Source of the DNA: Nocardia sp. NBC_01327
GTDB lineage: Bacteria > Actinomycetota > Actinomycetes > Mycobacteriales > Mycobacteriaceae
DNA: 64,000 bases
Assembly (NCBI RefSeq): GCF_035958815.1
Contig: NZ_CP108383.1
Span: 5,642,001 to 5,706,000, forward strand
Direction: 5' to 3'
Shown: positions 56,342-64,000 of the stretch, piece by piece
Numbering within the stretch: the first letter of the stretch is position 1
Layout of the letters: each line of letters begins with the position of its first letter
Translations under genes and position numbers: made by a program
Notes under the pieces: model-generated
Databases searched by the model: none
What the model was told of the DNA's origin: nothing
Seen by the model: only the letters and a program-made list of their open reading frames with translations

Positions 56342-57181
56342 ATGACACAGCTGCTGATCGCCCCCACGCGCATCGCACAGACGATGGCCGCCCCGGTGCT
56401 CGATATCGTCATCCCCGTCTACAACGAGGAGCGCGCGCTGGCGGAGTGTGTGCATCGGCTGCTGGCGCATCTCGACGGCGGGTTTCCCTTCTCGGCGCGA
56501 ATCACGATCGCGGACAATGCGAGCACGGATTCGACACTGCGGGTCGCACAGAAGCTTTCGGAGGAGTTCGAGGCCGTGCGGGTTGTCCACCTCGACGCCA
56601 AGGGGCGCGGGCGGGCGCTGCGCACGGCATGGCTCGCCTCGAACGCCGAGGTGGTCGCGTATATGGATGTCGACCTGTCGACCGATCTGAATGCGCTGCT
56701 ACCGCTGGTCGCCCCGCTGGTCTCCGGGCATTCCGATCTCGCCATCGGCACGCGGCTGCACCGCAAGTCCCGGGTGGTGCGCGGGCCGAAGCGCGAATTC
56801 ATCTCGCGCTGCTACAACCTGATTCTGAAAGCCGCACTGCGAGCACGGTTCTCGGACGCCCAGTGCGGGTTCAAGGCGATCCGCACCGATATCGGCCGCC
56901 AGGTGCTGCCGCTGGTGTGCGATGGCGAATGGTTCTTCGATACCGAACTGCTCGTCCTGGCCGAACGGTCGCACCTGCGCATCCACGAGGTCCCCGTGGA
57001 CTGGATCGACGACCCGGACAGCCGCGTCGACATCATCGATACCGCGCGCAAGGACCTGCGGGGTGTGTGGCGACTGCGCCGCGCCATCGCCACCGGCACA
57101 CTCCCGCTGCCCGAACTGCGCCGGACCGTCGGCCGCGAACCACTGCGCACCCCGGCCGGCAGCCACGCCTTCGCGGCCTGA
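56342..57181 (+). CDS. Glycosyltransferase family 2 (dolichol-phosphate glucosyl/mannosyltransferase-like)
   Basis: A 279-residue GT-A enzyme: DIVIPVYNEERAL (21-33), IADNASTDST (56-65), the metal-binding MDVDLSTD (108-115, D109/D111) and SDAQCGFKAIR, then the acceptor-side EVPVDWIDDPDSRVD. This group makes polyprenyl-phosphate sugars used as donors outside the membrane. There is no C-terminal transmembrane segment, so it would work with the membrane peripherally. The start follows the small upstream gene by 23 nt without an obvious ribosome site. Confidence 0.88.
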   Translation: MTQLLIAPTRIAQTMAAPVLDIVIPVYNEERALAECVHRLLAHLDGGFPFSARITIADNASTDSTLRVAQKLSEEFEAVRVVHLDAKGRGRALRTAWLASNAEVVAYMDVDLSTDLNALLPLVAPLVSGHSDLAIGTRLHRKSRVVRGPKREFISRCYNLILKAALRARFSDAQCGFKAIRTDIGRQVLPLVCDGEWFFDTELLVLAERSHLRIHEVPVDWIDDPDSRVDIIDTARKDLRGVWRLRRAIATGTLPLPELRRTVGREPLRTPAGSHAFAA

Positions 57182-57239
57182 CGAACATCGGACCTGCCGG
57201 CTGGGTATGAGACAGCTCTGAGCAACCGATCGCGGCGGC

Positions 57240-57746
57240 TCAGTTACCCGCGCCGTTATTCGGGTTGGTGCAGATCGTGCCCTCACACGGAACCGTCGAG
57301 CCGTCGCCGTTCGGGTTGGGCATCACGCTGCCGCCATTGTCCTGCGGATCGGTGCCCGCGCCGTGGTTCGGGTTCGTGCAGATCGTGCCCTCACACGGGA
57401 CGACCGAGCCGTCGCCAATGGGATTGGGCATGACATTGCCGCCGTTCTCCTGCGGATCCGGGCCAGCGCCGTGGTTGGGGTTGGTGCAGATCGTGCCCTC
57501 GCACGGCGCGGTGGTCGGCACCGGCTTCGGGACGGCCGGGGCGGTGGTCACGGGCGGGCGCGGCGGCTGAACCACCGGGCTTTGCGGTTGCGGCGCAATC
57601 ACTGTGGTCGAGGCAGGCGTCGTCGACCGGACCGTGGTCGGGGCAACCGTTGTGGTCGTGGTGGTGGTCTTGGCGGTGTCGTGCGAACACGCGGCGCCGA
57701 ACAGCATTACGGCAGCAATCGCCGAGAAGGTGACAAATCGAGACAT
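57240..57746 (-). CDS. Putative repeat-containing lipoprotein
   Basis: A 168-residue exported protein. Residues 1-19 form a signal sequence ending in LFGAAC, a lipobox-like site with C20 (position -3 is Gly, so it is not a textbook lipobox). Residues 26-80 are Thr/Pro-rich (a wall-spanning linker). From residue 81, a 36-residue unit beginning PCEGTICTNPN occurs 2.4 times, each with a CxxxxC pair. Function is unknown; the repeat region might bind ligand, metal or wall polymers. A longer ATG start 13 codons upstream would bury the signal sequence and is rejected. Confidence 0.8.
   Translation of the reverse strand: MSRFVTFSAIAAVMLFGAACSHDTAKTTTTTTTVAPTTVRSTTPASTTVIAPQPQSPVVQPPRPPVTTAPAVPKPVPTTAPCEGTICTNPNHGAGPDPQENGGNVMPNPIGDGSVVPCEGTICTNPNHGAGTDPQDNGGSVMPNPNGDGSTVPCEGTICTNPNNGAGN
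57243..57506 (-). repeat. Tandem 108-bp coding repeat in lipoprotein gene
   Basis: Units 57399-57506, 57291-57398 and a partial 57243-57290 encode 36 + 36 + 16 residues. At protein level units 1 and 2 differ at six positions (for example H-GAGPDPQEN versus H-GAGTDPQDN), and each starts with CEGTIC. In-frame unit length allows copy-number change without frameshift. Confidence 0.85.
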
Positions 57747-57993
57747 CGGACGATCATGACACGGCCGATGGCTTACCTTGTGCACATCCTGGGACTGGGA
57801 TTTCTACAGAATTCTCCGCTGGTGAGAAATTCGGCAGGCAGCGTTCAGGCCACAGCGACTTCACTAGCCAGACAATAGCTTTGGTGGGCGCCTCCGGAGA
57901 GCGGAGCCGGTCGCCTTCCCAGCCCCCCGCCGAGACGCCGAGAGGTTGCCCACCGGGGGCTCTTGCGCTTGCCGAGTTGTGCGTCTACCTTCC

Positions 57994-58009
57994 ACTAATA
58001 CGAATTAGT
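57994..58009. promoter_or_regulatory. Operator-like palindrome upstream of MFS operon
   Basis: ACTAAT-ACGA-ATTAGT has perfect 6-bp arms and lies 59 nt upstream of the MFS start codon. The surrounding 321-nt gap (57747-58068) has no other feature that I recognise. It looks like a TetR or MarR operator, but no such regulator gene is adjacent. Confidence 0.45.
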
Positions 58010-58068
58010 AACCGGGATCACCTTTCGCGGGATGTGCCCCGCATCACTTCACGAATCAAGGGACAACC

Positions 58069-59325
58069 ATGCTCGACGCCGAGGTGCCGACCACTCTCGC
58101 TCGCCCCGCAGGACTCGGCCGGCTCCTGACCTTCATGTTCCCGGCGGCGACAGCCATGTATGCCGCCTTCAACGGTGTGCAGCAGATTCTGCTGCCCGCC
58201 CAGGTCGAGGCCTTCGACCCCGCCGCCAAGGTGGGCAATCTGGCATTGATCACCGCACTGGCCGCCATTGCCTCGATGGTGGCGCTGCCGATCGGCGGAG
58301 CGGTGTCGGACCGCACCCGGTCACCGTTCGGCCGGCGGTCACCCTGGATCGCGGTGACGGCCGTGCTGTCGGCGGTGCTGCTGATTGCCATCGGCAGCGC
58401 CGCCGACCTGGTCGTGCTGACGATTACCGTTGTGGCCCTGTGGTTTACGGCGAACTTCTATCAGGGCGCCTTCGCGGCGATCCTGCCCGACCGGGTACCG
58501 GTGGCACGACGCGGCCTCGCCTCCTCGGTGATCGGGCTGGGCACGCCGGTCGGCATTCTGCTCGGGGTGAATGTGGCCAGCCGAGTCAGCCAGTTCTGGG
58601 GTTACGCGATCCTGGCCCTCGTCTTCGTCATCGCCAGTGCGGCACTGGTATTCGGCGCCCGGGAGGCGTCGTCGGAGGGGGTCATCGCACCGGTCCGGAC
58701 CACGCGGCGGCACTCGGAGCTGGTGCGCGCGTTCTTCGCGGCATTCCGCAGTACGGATTTCAGTCTCGCGTTCCTGAGCCGGGCAAGCCTGTCCCTGGCC
58801 TACTTCACCGTCAGCGGCTATCTGTTCTACTCGATGCAGGACTACATCGGTGCGGGCAATATCCCCGGCGGCGATGTCGCCGTCGCGGTGGCGACGCTGT
58901 CCACGATCTCGGTGGCGACGTGGTCGGTGGTCGCCATGTTCACCGGCTGGCTCGCCGATCGGCTCGACCGCCGCAAACTGTTCGTGGGGATCAGCGCGGC
59001 CGGACTCGCCGCCTCGATGCTGGTGCCGATCCTGAGTCCGACCTGGACGGGCATGATCGTCTACGCCTTCCTGTCCGGGGCGTTCATCGGCACCTATTTC
59101 GCCGTCGATCTCGCCGTCATGTCGCTCGTCCTGCCGGACAAGCAGAACGAGGGCCGGGACTTCGGCCTGCTCGCGGTCGCGACCGGACTCCCCCAGGTGC
59201 TGTCCTCGGTCCTCGCCGGCGCGCTGCTCACGCTGTTCGGCAGCTATATCGCCCTGTTCTGCTTCGGCGCGGCCTGCGCGCTCGTCGCCGGGCTCGTCAT
59301 CATGCGGATCCGCTCGATCCGCTGA
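58069..59325 (+). CDS. MFS transporter (sugar/cation symporter-like)
   Basis: A 418-residue, 12-segment major facilitator. The loop 2-3 motif SDRTRSPFGRRSPWI resembles the GPH/sugar-symporter group rather than drug antiporters, and a second-half WLADRLDRRKLF motif is present. Substrate is unknown. It is the first gene of a three-gene run (gaps of 25 and 2 nt) with a cytoplasmic hydrolase and a secreted lipase, so import or export of an ester product, fatty acid or alcohol is a reasonable guess. Confidence 0.88.
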   Translation: MLDAEVPTTLARPAGLGRLLTFMFPAATAMYAAFNGVQQILLPAQVEAFDPAAKVGNLALITALAAIASMVALPIGGAVSDRTRSPFGRRSPWIAVTAVLSAVLLIAIGSAADLVVLTITVVALWFTANFYQGAFAAILPDRVPVARRGLASSVIGLGTPVGILLGVNVASRVSQFWGYAILALVFVIASAALVFGAREASSEGVIAPVRTTRRHSELVRAFFAAFRSTDFSLAFLSRASLSLAYFTVSGYLFYSMQDYIGAGNIPGGDVAVAVATLSTISVATWSVVAMFTGWLADRLDRRKLFVGISAAGLAASMLVPILSPTWTGMIVYAFLSGAFIGTYFAVDLAVMSLVLPDKQNEGRDFGLLAVATGLPQVLSSVLAGALLTLFGSYIALFCFGAACALVAGLVIMRIRSIR

Positions 59326-59350
59326 CCTTCCATCGTCGAAAGGTAGCAAC

Positions 59351-60187
59351 ATGCCGTATGTCAGCACTCCCGAGGGAGTTCGCCTCTGCTATGACACCTT
59401 CGGAAATCCGGAAGCTCCACCGCTGCTTCTCATTCAGGGCTTGGGAGCGCATCTGCTCGGCTGGCGCGCCGAGCTGTGCGAGGCGCTCGCCGGCGCGGGA
59501 TTCCATGTCGTTCGGTTCGACAATCGCGACGTCGGGTTGTCCCAGAAATTCCCCGAGGGCGGTTATCTGCTGAGGGATATGGCGGCCGACACCGCGGGCC
59601 TGCTGCGTGCGCTGGGGATCGACTCGGCGCATATCGTGGCGCAGTCGATGGGCGGAATCATCGCTCAGGAGTTGGTGATTCATCAGCCCGACCTGGTCCG
59701 TTCGCTCGCGCTGATCTATACCGCGCCGAACAATCACGAATTCTTCGCCGGCGTGGATCTGATCGATGAGCGGATGGCCCTGCCCCACGCACGCGATCGC
59801 GCGGAGGCCGTCGAACTGTATCTGCGTAACGAGGCGCCCTGCTCATCGCCCGGATATCCCGCCGACCTCGAGTGGCTGCGGCTGCTCGGCGGGCTCATGT
59901 ACGACCGCGATTACGATCCGGACGGCGCCGCCCGGCAGACCGCCGCCATCCTCGCCTCGCCCGACTACACAGCCGAGCTGCGCGGAATCACCGTTCCGAC
60001 AACCATCATGCACGGCGACGGCGATCGGCTGATCAGCCCGGCGGCCGCCACGGCGCTGCACGAAGCCATCGCGGGATCCACCCTCACCGTCTTCCCGGGT
60101 ATGGGACATGAACTCCCGCAAGCACTGTGGAGCGACATCGTCGCTCTCGTCCACGACAACGCTGTCACCTCCTCGGAACGAGTCTGA
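59351..60187 (+). CDS. Alpha/beta hydrolase
   Basis: A 278-residue cytoplasmic serine hydrolase: QGLGAHLLGW oxyanion region, nucleophile elbow AQSMGG with S99, D225 (HGDGDRLI) and H253 (GMGHELP). The RFDNRDVGLS segment is typical of the methylesterase/RdmC-like group. GAAAGG precedes the ATG. It lies between the MFS and secreted lipase genes, so it may process an imported ester. Confidence 0.88.
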   Translation: MPYVSTPEGVRLCYDTFGNPEAPPLLLIQGLGAHLLGWRAELCEALAGAGFHVVRFDNRDVGLSQKFPEGGYLLRDMAADTAGLLRALGIDSAHIVAQSMGGIIAQELVIHQPDLVRSLALIYTAPNNHEFFAGVDLIDERMALPHARDRAEAVELYLRNEAPCSSPGYPADLEWLRLLGGLMYDRDYDPDGAARQTAAILASPDYTAELRGITVPTTIMHGDGDRLISPAAATALHEAIAGSTLTVFPGMGHELPQALWSDIVALVHDNAVTSSERV

Positions 60188-60189
60188 TC

Positions 60190-61446
60190 ATGTGCAAGAC
60201 CTCTCGGCCACAGCATCATTCAGCCCTGCGCGGGCTGTGCCTCACAACGGCCGCCGTCGCGGCCCTGTCCCTCGGTGGCGTCGTGTATTCGGAACCCGCT
60301 GGGGCGCAACCGGTCTCCACTCCGGATGTGGACCCGTTCTATGCGGCGCCCGCCGATCTGGGCGGTTATGCGAACGGCGCGATCCTGCGGTCCCGGGAAT
60401 CGGCGCTGTTCGGCGTCGCACTGCCCATCAAAGTGTGGCAGGTGCAATACAAGTCGACCGATGCCGGCAACCGCCCCACCACGGGTGTCGCCACCGTGCT
60501 GGTGCCGGACGCCCCGTGGACCGGCGGCGGTTACCGGCCGCTGGTGAGCTATCAGATCGCCGAGGACGGTCTGGGAATCCAGTGCGCGTCCTCGTACGTC
60601 CTGCGCGCGGGGCTGCAGGCGGGGACCAATAATGCCCAGGATCAGGAGGCTCCCATCGCCGCCCTGCTGCTGCAACACAATTGGGCAGTGGTGATCTCCG
60701 ATTACGAAGGCCCGCAGGAACGATTCATCGACCGAGGACAGGAGGCGCACAGCGCGCTGGACGGTATTCGCGCCGCCGTGGCCTTCGCGCCTGCGCAGAT
60801 CGGACCGAGTGCGCCCCTTGCCGCCTTCGGCTACTCCGGCGGTGCGTTCGCGACCGTCTCCATGATGGAGATACAGCCGCGCTACGCGCCCGAACTCAAC
60901 TTCACGGGCTTCGCCGCGGGCGGGATACCCGCCGACGTGGCCGCCGGAATCGCCATGGACAACGGCACCAAGAATGTCGGACTGCCGGTCTTCGCCCTCG
61001 CGGCGCTGGACCGCCTGAGCCCGGAGTCGAATATCCCCGCGCAGGTCGACGAATCGACCCGCGCGGCAATCGCCGCGGCCGGACAGCAATGCGTCCAGCA
61101 GGTCGTGACCGACAATGCCTTCCGGCAGATCACCGACGTATCCGAGACCGCCGATCTCGCGCGCAACCCTGTCATCGCGGCCGCCGCCGCCAAGCAGAAT
61201 CCCGGGCAGAGCATCCCGGCGGTCCCCATGTACGCCTGGCACAGCACCCTCGACGACGCATTGCCGATCGCACCGGTCGACGCCTTGATCGGCACCTACT
61301 GCGCGGCCGGTGCGACCGTCACCTACCACCGCACCGACGTACCGCAGCACGCACCGGCCGCGATCGCCGAACTACCCGCCGTCTTCGCCTACCTGAGCGA
61401 CCGACTGGCCGGCGTACCCCAGCAGGCCGGATGCCACACCGACTGA
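60190..61446 (+). CDS. Secreted lipase (LIP family)
   Basis: A 418-residue exported lipase. A long signal peptide ends in AGAQP (cleavage near residue 40). Residues 41-110 match the LIP-family opening (FYAAPADLGGYANGAILRSR), with AFGYSGGAF giving nucleophile S216; the relay Asp and His lie in the C-terminal third (WHSTLDDALPI and VPQHAP regions). Cys at 132 and several later Cys may form disulfides. Only two bases separate it from the hydrolase stop, so it is co-expressed with the transporter and hydrolase. Confidence 0.88.
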   Translation: MCKTSRPQHHSALRGLCLTTAAVAALSLGGVVYSEPAGAQPVSTPDVDPFYAAPADLGGYANGAILRSRESALFGVALPIKVWQVQYKSTDAGNRPTTGVATVLVPDAPWTGGGYRPLVSYQIAEDGLGIQCASSYVLRAGLQAGTNNAQDQEAPIAALLLQHNWAVVISDYEGPQERFIDRGQEAHSALDGIRAAVAFAPAQIGPSAPLAAFGYSGGAFATVSMMEIQPRYAPELNFTGFAAGGIPADVAAGIAMDNGTKNVGLPVFALAALDRLSPESNIPAQVDESTRAAIAAAGQQCVQQVVTDNAFRQITDVSETADLARNPVIAAAAAKQNPGQSIPAVPMYAWHSTLDDALPIAPVDALIGTYCAAGATVTYHRTDVPQHAPAAIAELPAVFAYLSDRLAGVPQQAGCHTD

Positions 61447-61501
61447 TCCAGCCACCTGCCGACGAGCACGAGTGCGCGTAATGCATTGCGTGACAGCCTG
61501 A

Positions 61502-62643
61502 TCAGCGGCTGTTCGACACCGACGCCTGCCTCGGCGCCCCGAACCAGGAGGACAGCGCGGCGCGCAGTGCGGGCGCGGCGGTCTCGACAGGTTCGTCATT
61601 GCCTGCGGCCCAGGCAATGTGGGCGTCCGGGCGAATCAGCAGCGCATCGGCGGGTCGGTGCCCGGTGGTGGCAGCGACTATGTCGATGCGGTGCTGCCAA
61701 TCCCGGGCGATCTCACGCAGGTCCGGCCGGTCGGCGAGATCGAGGAAGACCGGGCGGGCGGACCGCATGAGTTCCGCGACGCTGGTTTCGCCCGCGCCGG
61801 TATGCAGCGCGAGGTCCGGGGCGAAAGCCCCGGCCAGCGCATGAGCATCGGAACCTGTTGGCGGGTAGCGGATGTCGGTCCCTGCGATCAGAGCGCCCAC
61901 CCGGCGCACTGCCGGTTCGTCGACGAGCAGTTCCTGGACAACCTGCCGAAGCGCTTCGGCGGCAGCGTCACCGCCGCGCCGCAGCGCTACCTGCGCACGG
62001 GTCTGCAGCAGGGCACGGCCACCGGCAAAATGACGTTCGTCGTGATAGGTGTCCAGCAGCCCGGCCGGAGCCCAGCCCTCGATCTCACCGACTCGAGCAT
62101 GCCGAGATTGAGGGCGACCCACGGATCCGGCCCAGGCCGGGCGCGTCGATATCACCGTTGTCGAAAACGGTCACCGTATCGGGCACGGCGACATGACCGA
62201 CCCTGTTGACGTCCGGATATGTGGTGCCGGGGAACGGGATTCCGGCCAGCCTCGTGTCCCCGGCGGATCTCGGTGCCCAGTTCGGCGGCGTGTTCGGCGA
62301 GCACTCGCTCGGTATCCACCTGCGCGATCGCCACCGCCCGCAGCGGCGGATCGACCAGACCCCTGAGGTCCACATGCACACCGCCGAAAGGGAATCGGGG
62401 CGGCGGATGCGGATCACTGGCGGCCGCTTCGAATCGATCCAGTAGGTCTCGGTAGCGCAGCAGATTCAGGATCTGCCCGCCGATGCCACTGGCCTTCGGG
62501 GTATCGCGGGGCTGCGGGTACCGCTCCAGCACCACCGGCCGCACACCTGCCAGGCACAGCTCACCGGCCAGCATCAGGCCCGCGGGACCTGCCCCCGCAA
62601 TGATCACGTCGGTGTCCGTCACACGCATATCGCTCCCCCGCAT
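61502..62643 (-). pseudogene. Decayed FAD-dependent aromatic-ring monooxygenase
   Basis: The N-terminal about 115 residues are intact (FAD motif IIAGAGPAGLMLAGEL through AELGTEIRR), as are about 190 C-terminal residues beginning GWAPAGLLDTYHDERH. Between them, recognisable fragments occur in different frames: AGIPFPGTTYPDVNRVGH in one and VALNLGMLESV in another, while the GD motif region and most of the middle domain are missing. The total of 380 codons compares with about 470-520 in rifampicin-monooxygenase-like relatives. Several deletions plus frameshifts make a functional product unlikely. Confidence 0.8.
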
Positions 62644-62798
62644 TCGCAGACTCTGGCTTCGGCCAGCGATTCTGCAGCAGTGCCGGGGTCTTGCGGCAAG
62701 CCCCCGTGTGCGCTATATGCTGAAAGGGGGAAGGGGTGAGTACTCCCCCTTCCCCGCAAACGTCTCCCTCAGCGAGCTACGTTGGGCGCGATGTCATC

Positions 62799-63062
62799 TC
62801 ACTGACTCGGCTGCGGTACATCGACATGGCAGCTGTCGACCTTCGGGTTCGCGCCGAGATAGTTCAGCGGGCCGGCGATGATGGTCACCGCGATGGTGCC
62901 GGTGCTCGCGCAGTTCGACGGCGCATTGTCGTAGTAGTGCCGCTGTCCCGCAGCGACAGCACCGACGATCAGCCATACGAACAGTACAAGTGTGACAACA
63001 CTGGAAATTGCCGAGCGACTTCGACCCCGGAATCGCAAGTCATCGTTGGCGTAGCTTCTCAT
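62799..63062 (-). CDS. Small single-pass membrane protein
   Basis: An 87-residue protein: basic N-terminus (LRFRGRSRSAI), one transmembrane segment (about residues 19-41, SVVTLVLFVWLIVGAVAAG), then a short external part containing IAVTIIAGPLNYLGANP and C-x20-C cysteines, ending PQPSQ. I have the impression of a conserved nocardial/mycobacterial small protein but can give no function. A GGAGACGGG site supports the ATG; a 17-codon longer frame is less likely. Confidence 0.72.
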   Translation of the reverse strand: MRSYANDDLRFRGRSRSAISSVVTLVLFVWLIVGAVAAGQRHYYDNAPSNCASTGTIAVTIIAGPLNYLGANPKVDSCHVDVPQPSQ

Positions 63063-63238
63063 TTTCCCGTCTCCGTTCTTCGGATTACCCACCTCTGGGT
63101 GCGGCGCTCCCACCAGCCGCTATACCCGGCAAGAGCCGTCCGAAACGGTGTACTGCAACAACTTCGGAATCTCCAGGTTTGTTTCGAAGTGATAGAAAGG
63201 GGAAGTCCCGTCTTGCCCGACTGTCCGGCGCGAACATC

Positions 63239-63430
63239 ATGCGCACAATGCAGGAGATGGCCAGAGTGAGTAGAGAAATGCAGACCACACGTGGGATCCA
63301 GGGAAGAGGACAGGTCGCTGACACCGGCACTCGTGCCGACGTCAGCTGGCCCGAGCCGAGCCCCCTGGAACTTTGGTGGGAGCAGGTGATGTACCCCGAC
63401 GGAGCCGCTACGACACCGTCGCAGGCCTGA
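63239..63430 (+). CDS. Possible small protein, low confidence
   Basis: A 63-residue reading frame (MRTMQEMARVSREMQTT... with ELWWEQVMYPDG near the end) in the 528-nt gap between the small membrane protein and CsbD genes. There is no recognisable ribosome site and no family match that I know. The Trp-rich C-terminal part has protein-like composition. Apart from this and the hairpin downstream, nothing else is seen in the gap. Confidence 0.25.
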   Translation: MRTMQEMARVSREMQTTRGIQGRGQVADTGTRADVSWPEPSPLELWWEQVMYPDGAATTPSQA

Positions 63431-63506
63431 AAGAGGGCACCGCCGCCGGCAACACCGGCGGTCGCAGCAAATTTTCGAAGTTTCCGATATTTTACGAATT
63501 TGATGC

Positions 63507-63543
63507 CAGTGGTCCCGCCCGGATTATCCGGGCGGGACCACTG
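63507..63543. terminator. Perfect 17-bp hairpin, probable bidirectional terminator
   Basis: CAGTGGTCCCGCCCGGA / TCCGGGCGGGACCACTG pairs without mismatch around a TTA loop. It lies 48 nt beyond the CsbD gene end (leftward) and after the small rightward frame, with T-rich sequence on its left side, so it most plausibly ends csbD transcription. Confidence 0.65.
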
Positions 63544-63591
63544 CATTTCGCAGGTCTTCGGCGGTCGATCGACCGCGTTCTCTCGCGGTGA

Positions 63592-63765
63592 TCAGTCGCG
63601 GAAGGCGTCCTTTACCTTCTCGCCCGCATCCTTGATGTTCGCCTTGATCTGATCGGCCTTACCTTCGTGCTGTGTTTCCTTGTCGCCGGTCGCCTGGCCG
63701 AACTTCTCCTTGGCCTGGCCCGCAACATCATCGATCTTGTTCTTGGCCTTGTCGGTCGCACTCAT
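63592..63765 (-). CDS. CsbD family stress-response protein
   Basis: A 57-residue, highly charged CsbD-like protein (MSATDKAKNKIDDVAGQAKE, then KFGQATGDKETQHEGKADQ), matching the short hydrophilic family induced by general stress sigma factors. It is predicted to be mostly helical or disordered in solution; function is not established. GGAAGGGAC precedes the ATG. A SigB/SigF-like promoter candidate lies upstream and a strong hairpin downstream, so it is a monocistronic unit, divergent from the gluconokinase gene. Confidence 0.88.
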   Translation of the reverse strand: MSATDKAKNKIDDVAGQAKEKFGQATGDKETQHEGKADQIKANIKDAGEKVKDAFRD

Positions 63766-63821
63766 ATCGATGTCCCTTCCTAGGCTGACCGGCCTGCTCT
63801 ATCCGGCCGGTCCCAGTGGCA

Positions 63822-63846
63822 ATTACCGGATAGGGCCGAATGAAAC
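63822..63846 (-). promoter_or_regulatory. Candidate SigB/SigF-type promoter for csbD
   Basis: On the reverse strand, GTTT followed after 15 nt by GGTAAT resembles the general-stress consensus GTTT-N14-16-GGGTAT. It would start transcription roughly 50 nt upstream of the csbD ATG. Two positions of the -10 differ from consensus. Confidence 0.3.
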
Positions 63847-63898
63847 GCTCGCGGAGAGATACGCCACTGTTGTCATGACATCGGGAATAGGAGGATTC

Positions 63899-64000
63899 AT
63901 GGCAATCGGCGACAGGGCGCGGCCGCGGATCGTGGTGGTCATGGGCGTCTCCGGATCGGGCAAGTCCACCCTCGGCGGCACGCTCGCCACCGCTCTGGGC
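63899..64000 (+). CDS. gntK: Gluconokinase, N-terminal part only
   Basis: The first 34 codons before the right edge encode RPRIVVVMGVSGSGKSTLGG, the P-loop start typical of GntK gluconokinases (gluconate to 6-phosphogluconate). Other shikimate-kinase-like P-loop kinases share the motif, but VMGVSGSGKST is characteristic of GntK. An AGGAGG site lies five bases upstream of the ATG. Confidence 0.75.
   Translation, partial: MAIGDRARPRIVVVMGVSGSGKSTLGGTLATALG

Noticed and set aside
57243..57506. CRISPR-like array suspected from regular repeats
   Set aside because: The 108-bp units are contiguous, in frame and coding, with no spacers and no cas genes.
63085..63546. A 153-codon reverse frame in the gap upstream of csbD
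   Set aside because: It runs through the 17-bp hairpin, lacks a ribosome site and has no coherent domain; it opposes the slightly more protein-like forward frame.
1..64000. tRNA, rRNA or insertion-sequence genes
   Set aside because: I looked for clover-leaf-like segments, rRNA-like conserved tracts and transposase motifs and saw none, but small RNAs cannot be excluded without a covariance-model search.

Overview
This window reads as chromosome of a GC-rich, mycolate-containing actinobacterium, most likely Nocardia or a close relative. This is inference: it combines a MAS-like reducing polyketide synthase, a PapA-type acyltransferase, an MmpL transporter, an antigen-85-like mycolyltransferase, many FadD/SDR/acyl-CoA enzymes, a DUF222-HNH gene and GTG starts with 4-nt coupled overlaps. 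No rRNA, tRNA, CRISPR array, integrase or transposase was seen.

Layout. 1-3.1 kb: leftward lipid/CoA-type genes (phosphotransferase, three SDRs) with an 18-bp palindrome upstream of the second SDR. 3.3-7.5 kb: epoxide hydrolase, then a leftward run of OYE-family reductase, alpha/beta hydrolase, TetR regulator and thioesterase. 7.8-13.9 kb: small monooxygenase, DUF1295 membrane protein coupled to an FSP1-like flavoprotein, phospholipase D, ABC1/UbiB kinase and a divergent TetR. 14.1-18.6 kb: secreted lipase, YdcF-like protein, and a DUF222-HNH endonuclease gene with an operator-like palindrome in front and a large inverted repeat behind it. 18.6-19.8 kb: a PucR/CdaR regulator.

20.0-34.9 kb is the most striking block: MmpL transporter, divergent 2105-residue MAS-like PKS, DHA2-type MFS exporter and PapA-type acyltransferase (the last three joined by 4-nt overlaps), a convergent antigen-85-like esterase, and an acyl-CoA/acyl-AMP ligase fused to an N-terminal SRPBCC-like domain. 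The gene set parallels mycobacterial loci for methyl-branched acylated trehaloses (SL-1, DAT, LOS) and suggests a surface glycolipid pathway: chain activation, chain building, esterification, export.

38.7-51.6 kb forms a second lipid region. Two FadD-led operons diverge around two adjacent PucR-type regulators: leftward FadD - DUF3556 membrane protein - CrtI-like oxidoreductase; rightward FadD - PhaC-like synthase - MaoC/PhaJ hydratase - PhaZ-like depolymerase - acyl-CoA dehydrogenase. The right arm looks like a fatty-acid-fed polyhydroxyalkanoate (or related polyester) cycle.

The remainder (51.6-64 kb) holds an epimerase-like SDR, an NTF2-like protein, a large MalT-like LuxR regulator, a GT2 glycosyltransferase, a lipoprotein with 36-residue tandem repeats, an MFS/hydrolase/secreted-lipase operon behind a palindrome, a decayed FAD monooxygenase, small membrane and CsbD stress proteins, and the start of a gluconokinase gene.
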